DNA of 18,382 nt from Streptomyces sp. WM4235 (GCF_001279725.1 NZ_LGDE01000478.1:1-18382); one strand, 5' to 3'; shown: positions 1 through 6,529, counted from the first letter of the stretch. Made by a program: numbers and translations. Notes: generated from the sequence alone by a model not told the origin.

Positions 1-57
1 GAAACCGGCACCGAAAAGAATCAAAGCGAGCAGAAGAACAAGAAGCAGGGGAACCAT
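1..57 (-). CDS. Small hydrophobic membrane peptide, N-terminal part (runs off window)
   Basis: The gene reads leftwards and is cut by the window edge, so only the first 19 residues are visible: MVPLLLVLLLALILFGAGF. They form an almost uninterrupted hydrophobic segment ending in small residues, which suggests one membrane-spanning helix from the very start of the protein. A GGAGGT ribosome site lies just upstream of the ATG at 57 (about positions 66-71), which supports the start. From general knowledge, Streptomyces genomes carry short 'hydrophobic protein' genes beginning almost exactly like this, often near stress genes. No biochemical role is known to me. The stress genes to its right fit that context. 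Confidence 0.7.
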   Translation of the reverse strand, partial: MVPLLLVLLLALILFGAGF

Positions 58-180
58 GATTATCAACCTCCGAAGCGTCTTCTGCCCTGGCAATCCCCGC
101 GCATGCGTTCTTATTTAGGCGTTTCTTATCTGCCCAGGCGGGCAACCGCACGGCCCTTCCGTCAGCGCCCCGATTCCCCT

Positions 181-266
181 GTGACAGCCTTTCGGCGCAT
201 CGGGAACAGGCCGAGGGCGAGGCCCGTCAGATGAAGGGGAAGGTCAAGAACGCCTTCAAGCGCTGA
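181..266 (+). pseudogene. CsbD-like stress protein, C-terminal remnant
   Basis: The last codons before the TGA at 264-266 read QAEGEARQMKGKVKNAFKR, which resembles the lysine-rich C-terminus of CsbD-family stress proteins (GxAEQxKGxAxxxKxKxKxAFKR). No start codon or ribosome site precedes it in that frame. A CsbD-like 'IGN' sits just upstream in another frame (about 199-207), which suggests a frameshift at about 207. I therefore read it as the tail of a decayed csbD-like gene. The match is short, so this is a moderate-confidence call. CsbD proteins are small general-stress proteins of unknown mechanism, consistent with the hsp18 neighbourhood. Confidence 0.45.
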
Positions 267-280
267 TCTTCAGCATGGGA

Positions 281-309
281 GCCGGCGCGCCGCGGACCGC
301 GGTGCCGGC
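281..309. terminator. Hairpin between convergent csbD remnant and DUF2267 gene
   Basis: GCCGGC (281-286) pairs with GCCGGC (304-309), and CCGCGG (290-295) pairs with CCGCGG (297-302). Together they form a GC-rich stem with a small bulge. It lies 15 bp after the csbD-like stop and 33 bp beyond the 3' end of the minus-strand DUF2267 gene, so it could end transcripts from both sides. There is no T-run, as is usual for actinomycete terminators. Confidence 0.45.
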
Positions 310-341
310 CCCCACGCGTGTCCGCTCGAAGGACGGTCGGC

Positions 342-791
342 TCAGGCGGCGAGCCGGGAAGGGGGCTGTCGCAGTTGTGCCTGGCCGAAGAGGAGGGCGT
401 AACCGTCGGGCAGGCGGCGGAGGATGCGGGCCAGGAGGTCGGGTCCTGCGAGGGAGGCGACGGCTGCGAGGACGGCGCCGGCGTCCCAGCGGGCGGTGGC
501 CGGGGTTCCGCCGGTGCGGGTGGCCAGGTCCTTGACGAAGCCCCAGCCGGTGAGCTGTTCGCTGTCGGGTCCGGGGGCGGTCAGTACGAGGGCGGCGTCG
601 GTGGGCAGGCGGTGGGCGAGGTCGACGCGTTCGTCGCCGACGATCTGCCGGCCGAGCGCGGTCAGGACGGTGCGTACGACCTCTTCGGCGCGTTCGCGGG
701 TGGGGTAGGCGCCTTCGTAGCGCACGCGTTCCAGCATCTGGTCGAACGTCATGGCGGTGGTGGGCCGGTCCGGGCGAGGCTGGTCGTACAT
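342..791 (-). CDS. DUF2267 domain protein (distal copy)
   Basis: 149 residues. The protein has the DUF2267 pattern: an N-terminal 'TFDQMLERVRYEGAYPTRERAEEVVRTVLTALGRQI' style helix pair (shown here in outline only), an 'LAHRLP' segment, and a C-terminal 'LARILRRLPDGYALLFG' ending. No catalytic residues are known for the family, which is thought to be all-helical and is often found near stress or CsbD-type genes. The ATG at 791 is preceded at some distance by AGAAGGG. An internal ATG at 752 lacks any ribosome site. The gene follows a second DUF2267 gene in the same direction with a 52-bp gap, and the two end alike (LPxGYxLLFG), so they are probably an old tandem duplication transcribed together. 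Confidence 0.75.
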   Translation of the reverse strand: MYDQPRPDRPTTAMTFDQMLERVRYEGAYPTRERAEEVVRTVLTALGRQIVGDERVDLAHRLPTDAALVLTAPGPDSEQLTGWGFVKDLATRTGGTPATARWDAGAVLAAVASLAGPDLLARILRRLPDGYALLFGQAQLRQPPSRLAA

Positions 792-843
792 GGCGGTGCG
801 GTTGCCCTTCTCTTCGAGGGGTCGTGACGGGGTGTGGCGGTGG

Positions 844-1239
844 TCAGGTGGGCTGGGGGTGGCCGAACAACAGGTCGTAGCCCGGCGGGAGTTGAAGGAG
901 GACGTCGCGGGTGAGGGCGTCGCCCGCGGCTGCGGCGGCGGTGGACAGGACGGCGCCGATGTCCCACAGGGCCGTCTTCTCGGTGGCGCCGTCGATCCAG
1001 GCGGCGGTCGCGCGGACGAAACGCTCGGGTGAGAGCGGTTCGGCGGCCTGGAGGGGGTTGAGGAGGATCAGGGCGTAGGTCTCGGGGAGCCGGGCGGCGA
1101 GTTCGGCGCGCACGGCCCCTGCCAGATGTGCGCCCAGCAGGGCCAGGACGACCCGGGCGGCGCGATCGGCTTCGTGCGACGTTCGGTACTCGCCGCGCTC
1201 CTGAACGTGGCTGAGGAAGGCCTCCTGACGCATCGGCAT
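844..1239 (-). CDS. DUF2267 domain protein (proximal copy)
   Basis: 131 residues from the ATG at 1239. A GTG at 1242 and an ATG at 1233 are also in frame. I chose 1239 because GGAGG lies seven bases upstream of it. The protein reads 'QEAFLSHVQERGEYRTSHEADRAA' (outline), then 'LAARLPETYALIL', and ends 'LLQLPPGYDLLFGHPQPT', as in DUF2267. It resembles the distal copy over its whole length, especially at the LPPGYDLLFG end, which suggests duplication. It lies downstream of hsp18 in the same direction but is separated by a strong hairpin, so it may have its own promoter or depend on read-through. Function is unknown; a stress link is inferred from position. Confidence 0.75.
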   Translation of the reverse strand: MPMRQEAFLSHVQERGEYRTSHEADRAARVVLALLGAHLAGAVRAELAARLPETYALILLNPLQAAEPLSPERFVRATAAWIDGATEKTALWDIGAVLSTAAAAAGDALTRDVLLQLPPGYDLLFGHPQPT

Positions 1240-1291
1240 CACATCACCTCCGGGGAGGAATGAGTGGGTACGGGGTGGGTGGAGGGCGGGC

Positions 1292-1336
1292 GCGGAGGAC
1301 GGGTGCCGGAGGGGGATCGGTTCCCCCGTCCTCCGC
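1292..1336 (-). terminator. Strong hairpin downstream of hsp18
   Basis: GCGGAGGACGGG (1292-1303) and CCCGTCCTCCGC (1325-1336) are perfect 12-bp inverted complements separated by a 21-base loop. The structure begins 19 bases beyond the hsp18 stop codon. The loop can form a competing inner stem (GGGGGA / TCCCCC). There is no T-tract. It most likely terminates or attenuates hsp18 transcription before the DUF2267 pair. Confidence 0.6.
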
Positions 1337-1354
1337 CGCCGGGCGTGCTCCGGA

Positions 1355-1789
1355 TCAGCCTGAGATCTGCTTGAGGCCGTCGGTGCCGCCGATGCTGATC
1401 TTCCTCGGCTTGGCGCGTTCGGCGATCGGGATCCGCAGGGTCAGAACACCCGCGTCGTAGTCGGCCTGGATCCGCTCGGTGTCGAGGGTGTCGGCCAGCA
1501 CGATCTGGCGGGAGAAGACACCGAGGGGCCGCTCGGAGAGCTCCATCTGCACGGTGTCCGTCTTCGCGACCGGGCGGCGCTCGGCCTTCACCCGCAGCAT
1601 GTTCCGCTCGACGTCGATGTCGATCGCCTCCGGATTCACGCCCGGGAGGTCGAAGGCGATCACGTACTCCTCGCCCTGACGGTAGGCGTCCATCGGCATG
1701 ACCGACGGCTTCGACCAGGTCCCCGACGTGCCCGACAGCTGCTGGACGATCCGGTCCATCTCGCGGAACGGGTCAGTGCGCATCAACAT
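1355..1789 (-). CDS. hsp18: Hsp20-family small heat-shock protein (Hsp18)
   Basis: 144 residues, the usual length for the actinomycete Hsp18 group. Small heat-shock proteins form cytoplasmic oligomers that hold unfolding proteins in a refoldable state without ATP. The N-terminus MLMRTDPFREMDRIVQQL is typical. The alpha-crystallin domain follows at about residues 35-135, with 'YVIAFDLPGV', 'IDIDVERNMLRVKAER' and the conserved 'GVLTLRIPIAE' (A/G-x-L-x-x-x-x-P region) near the end, then the 'PRKISI' tail. The ATG at 1789 has GGAGG nine bases upstream. The gene diverges from an RheA-like repressor gene. Its promoter contains an exact RheA-type operator, so heat-inducible derepression is expected. 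Confidence 0.93.
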   Translation of the reverse strand: MLMRTDPFREMDRIVQQLSGTSGTWSKPSVMPMDAYRQGEEYVIAFDLPGVNPEAIDIDVERNMLRVKAERRPVAKTDTVQMELSERPLGVFSRQIVLADTLDTERIQADYDAGVLTLRIPIAERAKPRKISIGGTDGLKQISG

Positions 1790-1847
1790 CGCGAAACACC
1801 TCCACTTGGCTCAGGCAGGAACTGCCAATGCGCTTCAACGTGCCTCC

Positions 1848-1876
1848 GTTGTAGCATGTCATCGAAACGATGACAA
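1848..1876 (-). promoter_or_regulatory. hsp18 promoter (-10 TACAAC, -35 TTGTCA)
   Basis: On the minus strand TTGTCA (plus positions 1871-1876) and TACAAC (1848-1853) are separated by exactly 17 bases, a good fit to the housekeeping-sigma pattern. The predicted transcript would start near 1841, leaving a leader of about 50 bases before the ATG. The RheA-type inverted repeat overlaps the -35 element and spacer, so a bound repressor would block polymerase directly. Confidence 0.65.
1857..1875. promoter_or_regulatory. RheA operator, exact inverted repeat
   Basis: TGTCATC (1857-1863), a five-base spacer GAAAC, and GATGACA (1869-1875) form a perfect 7+5+7 inverted repeat. It matches the operator I recall for the thermosensing repressor RheA of Streptomyces albus (TGTCATC-N5-GATGACA). 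It sits within the hsp18 promoter. Confidence 0.8.
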
Positions 1877-1882
1877 GTGTGG

Positions 1883-1901
1883 TGTCATCCATTGGACGAC
1901 T
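1883..1901. promoter_or_regulatory. Second, degenerate RheA-type operator on the rheA side
   Basis: TGTCATC (1883-1889), CATTG spacer, and GACGACT (1895-1901) keep the 7-5-7 geometry. The left half is perfect and the right half matches five of seven bases. It lies 26 bp from the first site, centre to centre, and 34 bp before the repressor start codon. It could serve autoregulation or cooperative binding. A weak -10-like TACTGT overlaps its end. Confidence 0.45.
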
Positions 1902-1935
1902 ACTGTTCTTCGACGACTGCTGTTCGAGGAGTTCC

Positions 1936-2634
1936 ATGACCAAGCCCGAGCCCGAGCCCGCCCGCTCGACCGAAACGATCCCCTTCCCTGCCGTGGCCGC
2001 GGCATTGGAAGCCATCGACCAGACCCTGCGAAACACCCGGCGCCAACCGACGGGAGCGCGGGCGGCCGACCCGGCACCCTCGGCGGACCCGACACCCTCG
2101 GCGGACCCGGACCCCCGCCCGGCTCTGGCCGCGCTGCTGATGCTGCGCGAGATCCGAGAGCAACTCGCCGGCTGGGAGAGCGGCCTGATCGAAACCGCCC
2201 GCGATCAGGGCGCGAGCTGGGCCGATCTCGCCGGACCGCTCGGTGTCGCGAGCCGCCAGGCCGCCGAACGCCGCTATCTGCGCCTGCGCCCGGGCACCGC
2301 CGGCAGCACGGGAGAGCAGCGCGTCCAGGCCACCCGCGACTCACGCGCCGCCGAGCGGACGGTGACCGCCTGGGCCCGCGACAACGCCGCCGATCTGCGC
2401 CGTCTCGCCGGTCAGGTCAGCGCCCTCACCGGCCTCCCGGCCGCCGCCGAGATCGCCGTGGGAGACCTGAACCAGGCTCTCGCCGACAACGACGTCGCCC
2501 ACCTCGTCCAACCCCTGGCCGACACCCGGGCCCATCTGCGCCCCGAGGACTCCGACCTCGCCGACCGCATCGACGCCATGACCCGGCACACCGGCCGACT
2601 CCGGCAGGACAGTCACGACCAGCGCAACACCTGA
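1936..2634 (+). CDS. rheA: RheA-like transcriptional repressor of hsp18
   Basis: 232 residues from the ATG at 1936, chosen because GAGGAG lies four bases upstream. The frame is open further upstream, but that stretch covers the operators and has no ribosome site. The protein has an N-terminal acidic/proline-rich stretch (PEPEPARS, then repeated PSADP at about residues 48-62). A helical segment 'REIREQLAGWESGLIETARDQG' (outline) and 'SWADLAGPLGVASRQAAERRYLRLRP' (outline; about residues 95-121) then look like a helix-turn-helix. The rest is helical. Identification rests mainly on the divergent arrangement with hsp18 and the exact operator. The known RheA binds as a dimer, represses hsp18 and itself, and loses binding on heating. 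I infer the same here. Confidence 0.8.
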   Translation: MTKPEPEPARSTETIPFPAVAAALEAIDQTLRNTRRQPTGARAADPAPSADPTPSADPDPRPALAALLMLREIREQLAGWESGLIETARDQGASWADLAGPLGVASRQAAERRYLRLRPGTAGSTGEQRVQATRDSRAAERTVTAWARDNAADLRRLAGQVSALTGLPAAAEIAVGDLNQALADNDVAHLVQPLADTRAHLRPEDSDLADRIDAMTRHTGRLRQDSHDQRNT

Positions 2635-2667
2635 CCCGACGCGTCAGGCCGCGCTCCCTCGCGCGAC

Positions 2668-2682
2668 GCGTGCCGGGCACGC
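2668..2682 (+). terminator. Short perfect hairpin after rheA
   Basis: GCGTGCC-G-GGCACGC is a 7+1+7 perfect inverted repeat 33 bases after the repressor stop. A second small stem (CCTGAC 2630-2635 / GTCAGG 2643-2648) overlaps the stop codon itself. Either could reduce read-through into the phosphatase gene. Confidence 0.35.
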
Positions 2683-2735
2683 CCCCGGTGTGTCGCCTCC
2701 CCCACCGTTCCCCTCTCGAAGAAATGATCCCGACC

Positions 2736-3908
2736 ATGACGAACTTCCTCGCGGTGGAGCGCGCCCTGCGCACGGCCGCGCCCCACGACCTCCTCCGGTC
2801 GATCCGCGCCGCCCTGATCGAGCACTACCACGCGATCGAGGTCGACCTCCTCATGGCCGATTACAGCCTCACCGTGCTCCAGCCGGTGACCGCACTGCCC
2901 CAAACCGCGGATCCCCTGCCCGTACAGTCCAGCCCCGAGGGCCGGGCATTCGGCAGTCAGGAGCCCTACGAGCAGTCCACGGCCCAGGACGGCGCCGTGG
3001 ACCTGCACCTTCCGGTGACCGTCCGCGGCGACCGGTTGGGGATCCTCACCGTGCGGATGCCCGAGGACGCGTGCACCGCGGAGACCGTCGGTGAACTGAC
3101 CGACCTGGCGGAACTCCTGGGACACGAGATCGTCGTGGCCGAGCGCGACACCGACCTCTACCTCCAGGCGCGACGAGCCAGCCGTCTCACCCTGGCGGCC
3201 GAGGTGCAGTGGCAACTGCTGCCCGCGCGCGCATGCGCCCGCCCGGAGTACGCCATCGGGGCCCAACTGGAGCCCGCCTACGACATCCACGGCGACAACT
3301 TCGACTGGTCCACCACCGCCGACGCCCTCACCCTGACCGTCACCAACGGAATGGGCGAGGGAATCCAGGCCTCTCTCCTGACCAACCTCGCGATCAACGC
3401 GTTGCGCAACGCCAGGCGGGCGGGCGTGGACATCGCCGATCAGGCGGTGCTCGCCGACCAGGCGGTCTACGGGCAGTACCGCGGGCACCAGTACGTGTCG
3501 ACCCTCCTGCTGTCCTTCGAACTGTCCACCGGTCGGGGCAAGGTCGTGGACGCCGGCTCTCCACAGCTGTGGCGCTACAGAGACAGATCCGTCGAACGCA
3601 TCGAGTTCGACGCGCAACTCCCCCTCGGAATGATCGAGGAATCCGACTACACCGCACAGGACTTCCAGGCCCTGCCCGGCGACCGTCTGATCTTCGCCAG
3701 CGACGGTGTGTACGCGGCCGCCCGCGAAGGCGGGGAAACGTACAGCGAACGCGCCCTGGCCCGGGCGATCCACGCCACCAGTCTGCTGCCCGCCGCGGCC
3801 GTGCCGCGCGCGATCCTCCAGGAACTGGCCGCGTACCGCGACGCCGACCCCGACGACGACGCCCTCGTCCTGTGCATGGACTGGTTCGGCAGGCCCGCAG
3901 AGGCCTGA
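2736..3908 (+). CDS. SpoIIE/PP2C-type serine phosphatase with N-terminal GAF-like region
   Basis: 390 residues from the ATG at 2736 (MTNFLAVERALRTAAPHDLL). An in-frame ATG at 2724 would add four residues; neither has a strong ribosome site. Residues about 1-150 look like a GAF-type sensor ('YHAIEVDLLMADYSLTVLQP', 'LPVTVRGDRLGILTV'). A linker helix leads into the phosphatase domain, which keeps the metal-binding pattern: 'AYDIHGDNFDW' (first Asp), 'DAGSPQLWRYRD', 'LIFASDGVY' (D-G motif) and 'DDDALVLCMDW' at the end. Such enzymes dephosphorylate anti-sigma-factor antagonists and so switch on stress sigma factors. No kinase or antagonist gene lies in the window. It may be co-transcribed with the repressor gene 101 bp upstream. 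Confidence 0.88.
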   Translation: MTNFLAVERALRTAAPHDLLRSIRAALIEHYHAIEVDLLMADYSLTVLQPVTALPQTADPLPVQSSPEGRAFGSQEPYEQSTAQDGAVDLHLPVTVRGDRLGILTVRMPEDACTAETVGELTDLAELLGHEIVVAERDTDLYLQARRASRLTLAAEVQWQLLPARACARPEYAIGAQLEPAYDIHGDNFDWSTTADALTLTVTNGMGEGIQASLLTNLAINALRNARRAGVDIADQAVLADQAVYGQYRGHQYVSTLLLSFELSTGRGKVVDAGSPQLWRYRDRSVERIEFDAQLPLGMIEESDYTAQDFQALPGDRLIFASDGVYAAAREGGETYSERALARAIHATSLLPAAAVPRAILQELAAYRDADPDDDALVLCMDWFGRPAEA

Positions 3909-3921
3909 CCCCGCCCGCGCG

Positions 3922-3957
3922 CCTCGATCGGAACACCTGTTCGTCACTCGGTCGAGG
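3922..3957 (+). terminator. Possible terminator after the phosphatase gene
   Basis: CCTCGATCG (3922-3930) pairs with CGGTCGAGG (3949-3957), nine pairs with one G-T, around an 18-base loop, 13 bases beyond the stop. The loop is fairly long, so this is a weak call. Confidence 0.35.
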
Positions 3958-3963
3958 TGGAGG

Positions 3964-3992
3964 TTCGGGAAGGATCGACCGTTCGGTACCGT
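3964..3992 (+). promoter_or_regulatory. Possible promoter for the FKBP gene
   Basis: TTCGGG (3964-3969) and TACCGT (3987-3992) are separated by 17 bases and lie shortly before the prolyl isomerase gene. Both hexamers match the sigma-70-like consensus only partly. Confidence 0.25.
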
Positions 3993-4068
3993 GATCACAT
4001 GGACGCATGGAGTCACCATGCGCGTGGTCGACCCCTCCGGACTTCCGGCGGGGAGGAATGAGGTTGCA

Positions 4069-4440
4069 GTGAGCCTGTCGAAGCCCGAGATCGACTTTCC
4101 CGAAGGCGACCCGCCCGCCGACCTGCGGATCAGGGACATCGTCGTGGGGGACGGCGCCGAGGCGAAGCCCGGCAGCACGGTCGAGGTCCACTACGCGGGG
4201 GTCACCTTTTCGACCGGGGAGGAGTTCGACGCCTCCTGGAACCGGGGACAGTCGTTCAGGTTCCCGCTGGGGGCCGGCAGGGTCATCAAGGGCTGGGACC
4301 AGGGAGTCGCGGGCATGAAGGTCGGAGGGCGGCGCGAGCTCACCATCCCGCCGCACCTCGCCTACGGCAGCCAGTCGCCCTCCCCGCTGATCCCACCGGA
4401 CTCGACGCTCATCTTCGTCGTGGACCTGCTCGGAGTCTGA
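4069..4440 (+). CDS. FKBP-type peptidyl-prolyl cis-trans isomerase
   Basis: 123 residues from the GTG at 4069, a normal single-domain FKBP. It catalyses cis-trans isomerisation of X-Pro bonds during folding, in the cytoplasm (no signal peptide). Family landmarks are 'VEVHYAGVTFSTGEEFDASWNRGQSF', 'FPLGAGRVIKGWDQGVAGMKVGGRRELTIPPHLAYG' (both given in outline), and the C-terminal 'STLIFVVDLLGV'. Start choice: TGAGG precedes the GTG by five bases, and the family core begins right after it (SLSKPEIDFPEG). An in-frame ATG at 4018 with GGAG five bases upstream would add 17 residues and is the alternative. A four-codon ORF (ATG 4058) overlaps the GTG as GTGA. Chaperone function fits the hsp18 neighbourhood. 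Confidence 0.92.
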   Translation: MSLSKPEIDFPEGDPPADLRIRDIVVGDGAEAKPGSTVEVHYAGVTFSTGEEFDASWNRGQSFRFPLGAGRVIKGWDQGVAGMKVGGRRELTIPPHLAYGSQSPSPLIPPDSTLIFVVDLLGV

Positions 4441-4460
4441 GCCAGACCCCACGACTGTCC

Positions 4461-4549
4461 GGCCTCACCGTTGCCCGGCCTCACCGTTGCCCGGCCTCAC
4501 CGTCGCGCGGTGACGCCGTTGCGCGGTGACGCCGTCGCGCGGTGACGCC
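4461..4549. repeat. Symmetric array: three direct plus three inverted 10-bp cores at 16-bp spacing
   Basis: GGCCTCACCG occurs at 4461-4470, 4477-4486 and 4493-4502. CGGTGACGCC, complementary to it at nine of ten positions, occurs at 4508-4517, 4524-4533 and 4540-4549. All six cores are spaced 16 bp, and the two sets are exactly mirror-symmetric about position 4505. The RNA could fold into three stacked 10-bp stems separated by 6x6 internal loops, closed by a TCGCG loop. It begins 20 bases after the FKBP stop, so it could act as a terminator or 3'-end stabiliser. Confidence 0.8.
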
Positions 4550-4852
4550 GGGCAGCGTGGGACCGCGAGTACGGTCCCTGTCGCGTCAAGGTCGGCTGCG
4601 ATCCGGGCGGTGGTCGGCGGGCATCGCCGCACCGCTCACCGGTCCTTGGTGTGGTACGGACTGTCCGTCGGTCCCAAATGCCGGCGGTGCGGCGGCCAGT
4701 TGTTCGCGCTGTCCGGTGAACTCGCTTGCCGGGCGGGGCTCGGGGCGGCGGCCACGTCACCGTCCAGGATGGGCATGGACACCACGCTGCCCCCGATCGG
4801 GGGTTGCACGACTCTCACGCTGGGCCGGCGCTCTGCTCGCGGCCGTTCGGCT
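4550..4852. other. Intergenic stretch without a supported gene
   Basis: No reading frame here has a good start, ribosome site and family match. One plus-strand frame contains a C-x-x-C...C pattern (CRRCGGQLFALSGELAC, about 4671-4730) that resembles half of a zinc ribbon, but the frame runs straight through the antisense of the next gene. I do not call it. Confidence 0.4.
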
Positions 4853-5233
4853 TCAGGCGCCTCGGGGAAAGTCAGGGTGGTCGACGTAGGGCGACGCGAG
4901 GTCGAGCAGGTCGCCGCATGGCCAGGGGTCGCCGTCGAACTGGCAGTCGTCGCGGTCCTCCCACGGCAGTTCCGGGTCACCCACGGCCGGGCTGAGGACG
5001 TGGCGGGCCAGGACGCGTCGCTTGGCCTCGATCTCGCGCAGCACGCGGGCCGGGTCGTGCAGGGCCAGATGCAGGGCGATCGCGGGAGGGAAGCCCGAGA
5101 TCTCCACCTCGCAGAAGTCGACCGTGTCCCCGTGGGCGGACCACCGCCCGCATCCGTCACCGTCGCAACGCCGGGCCAGTTCGGTCTCGTCGTCCAGCCG
5201 CGCCTTGAGGAATGTCACCAGGGCTTCACTCAT
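4853..5233 (-). CDS. DUF6221 family protein
   Basis: 126 residues. The start is the ATG at 5233 (MSEALVTFLKARLDDE), with GAGGA seven bases upstream. A longer open frame upstream has no comparable ribosome site. The pattern is that of a family common in Streptomyces and annotated DUF6221: an N-terminal 'LVTFLKARLDDE', a central 'HLALHDPARVLREIEAKRRVL' helix (outline), and a cysteine/tryptophan-containing end 'CGDLLDLASPYVDHPDF'. Two CxxxxC-like cysteines (RRCDGDGCGRW) lie in the middle. Function is unknown. In this family the helix after 'HDPARVL' is the most conserved part. It stands alone, minus strand, downstream of the phosphatase gene. Confidence 0.75.
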   Translation of the reverse strand: MSEALVTFLKARLDDETELARRCDGDGCGRWSAHGDTVDFCEVEISGFPPAIALHLALHDPARVLREIEAKRRVLARHVLSPAVGDPELPWEDRDDCQFDGDPWPCGDLLDLASPYVDHPDFPRGA

Positions 5234-5533
5234 GTGGACATCCTCGCCGATGTGCTGGGCTTCATCGCGTGACATCTGCCGTGCGCTCACCTCCCCCGTC
5301 TGGCCTGCCTCTCGGGCACCCGCCCTCGCTGCCGGCGTCGGTGCCACCACCCTGGCCATCCTCCTGCGCGGTGCGGACGCCACGCTGTGGGTAGGCGAGT
5401 ACAACCGCTCCTGGCACAGCGCCCACACGGGCCCCGCCGGCGGCCAAGGAAGCCTCGCCGCCGCGCACTTCGACGACGGCGCCTCGGACTGTTTCCCAAC
5501 CTCCGGGCTGTTTCCCGGCTTTGCGCGGACGGT
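5234..5533. other. Intergenic stretch without a supported gene
   Basis: This is 300 bases between the DUF6221 start and the phosphatase stop. The plus strand is open here and reads 'ATLWVGEYNRSWHSAHTGPAGGQG' (outline), which looks protein-like, but it has no credible start and I recognise no family. It could be a fragment of a lost gene. Confidence 0.35.
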
Positions 5534-6046
5534 TCAGTCGAAGTTGTCGAGTCCGCTCAGGAGGTAGGCCACGTGAAGCCCGGTGTTGAGGTACTGCTCG
5601 AAGGTTTCGTTGTTGAGTGCTCGTGGTGACCGTCGCTGCCGGATGAGGCTGATGGCCGCGTCAGGGGCGTGGCCCAGTTCGATGAGGGACTGTGCGACGA
5701 CCAGTCCGGAGCGGTTGTAACCGGAATGGCAGCGCACGAGCACGGTGCGACCGTCTCGTAGGGCATGTGTCGTGGTGCGGGCCAGCTCCTGGACGGAGTG
5801 GAGCTGGTCTGCGGTGAGCGGGCCGTCGGGGAGCTCGGCGATCAGGTGCCGGACTGCCGGGTGCGGGCCGTGGCCTGCGCGGGTGAACAGACTGATGACC
5901 AGATCGAACTCGTCGCCCGCGACAGCCGGCCGGACTTCGCCGACGCGGTCGGTCCAGAAATGTCCGCCCATCCAGAGTCCTGGTCTGATCTCGCTCCAGG
6001 GCTCATCGGGCTCCGGGACATCCCGGTTCTTCTGACGGGTCTTCAT
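5534..6046 (-). CDS. Dual-specificity / tyrosine-type protein phosphatase
   Basis: 170 residues from the ATG at 6046, preceded by GGAGGGGAG. The signature loop VRCHSGYNRSG contains the C-x5-R motif with nucleophile Cys106 and Arg112. An upstream 'AELPDGPL' loop offers a candidate general-acid Asp. 'IRPGLWMGGHFW' near residue 20 is the typical start of the dual-specificity fold. These enzymes remove phosphate from Tyr or Ser/Thr through a cysteinyl-phosphate intermediate and are cytoplasmic here (no signal peptide or membrane segment). There is no adjacent kinase, and the substrate is unknown. Confidence 0.85.
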   Translation of the reverse strand: MKTRQKNRDVPEPDEPWSEIRPGLWMGGHFWTDRVGEVRPAVAGDEFDLVISLFTRAGHGPHPAVRHLIAELPDGPLTADQLHSVQELARTTTHALRDGRTVLVRCHSGYNRSGLVVAQSLIELGHAPDAAISLIRQRRSPRALNNETFEQYLNTGLHVAYLLSGLDNFD

Positions 6047-6213
6047 TTCGCTCCCCTCCCCGAGGCACAACGGCGTGGGCCGGCTCCGGTGTTCCCCATC
6101 GCCCGTGATGGGGGGGCTCCTTGAGCCTGAGGCACTCGATTCTCGCCGTCACGGCAGCCAAGGCGGTTGCCCGGCCGATGGCCCGTCCGATGGCCCGTCC
6201 GCCGGTCAGGGAT
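6047..6213. other. Short-repeat-containing intergenic stretch
   Basis: No gene was recognised. At about 6176-6201 the 12-bp unit CCGATGGCCCGT occurs twice in a row. It lies just beyond the 3' end of the degraded hydrolase remnant. Confidence 0.4.
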
Positions 6214-6470
6214 TCAGCGCCGACCGCGGTCAGGGGTGATGACCTCGCGTACGGCTTCGGCGACGGCCCGGAAGTCCTTCCTCAGGATCGCCCCGTGGTT
6301 GCCGGCGACCTTCGCGCCGAGTCGTATGTTCGGCTTGCGCGCGAACACCGGATCGAGACCCGCCCGAATGCGTTCTTGCTCATCACCCTTGCTCCGAAGG
6401 ACGTGCCCGAGGCAAGCACACACCGCACCGGGACCGTGATGTTGTCCAGCACCGGGCGCCCAGGCGCCGC
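6214..6470 (-). pseudogene. Alpha/beta hydrolase C-terminal remnant, frameshifted
   Basis: On the minus strand one frame reads 'VLDNITVPVRCVLASGTSFG', the strand that leads to the acid loop in alpha/beta hydrolases. The next frame continues 'SKGDEQERIRAG', then 'KVAGNHGAILRKDF' with a candidate catalytic His, then 'RAVAEAVREVI', and stops at 6214. Joining them needs one base at about 6393-6400 (the GGAGC step), so the fragment is frameshifted and has lost its N-terminal domain. It lies downstream of an intact alpha/beta hydrolase gene on the same strand but is not an obvious copy of it. Confidence 0.5.
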
Positions 6471-6529
6471 GCCGACGCCGCAAGGTTCAGGCGCCGCGCC
6501 GACCCGCGCAGGTTCAGGCGCCGGCCGAC
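6461..6529. repeat. 27-bp imperfect direct repeat, about 2.5 copies
   Basis: Units begin at 6461, 6488 and 6515, each with CAGGCGCCGCGCCGAC or a close variant, the third partial (CAGGCGCCGGCCGAC). The array lies at the broken upstream end of the hydrolase remnant, so it may mark the site where the gene was lost. Confidence 0.65.

Noticed and set aside
1698..2723. Long plus-strand frame leading into the phosphatase gene (would give a 736-residue protein)
   Set aside because: It overlaps antisense hsp18, the operators and the whole repressor gene. Its translation is Arg/Pro-rich low-complexity, and the phosphatase family begins at about 2736.
2613..4178. 521-residue minus-strand open frame opposite the phosphatase
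   Set aside because: It is the antisense shadow of the phosphatase and FKBP genes, with no family motif or ribosome site. Both plus-strand genes have clear catalytic signatures.
4461..4549. CRISPR array
   Set aside because: The cores are only 10 bp with 6-bp gaps and change orientation at the centre. There are no unique spacers and no cas genes.
4671..4730. Possible zinc-ribbon fragment (C-x-x-C...C) on the plus strand
   Set aside because: It is too short, lacks the fourth ligand, and has no start. The frame continues into antisense sequence of the DUF6221 gene.
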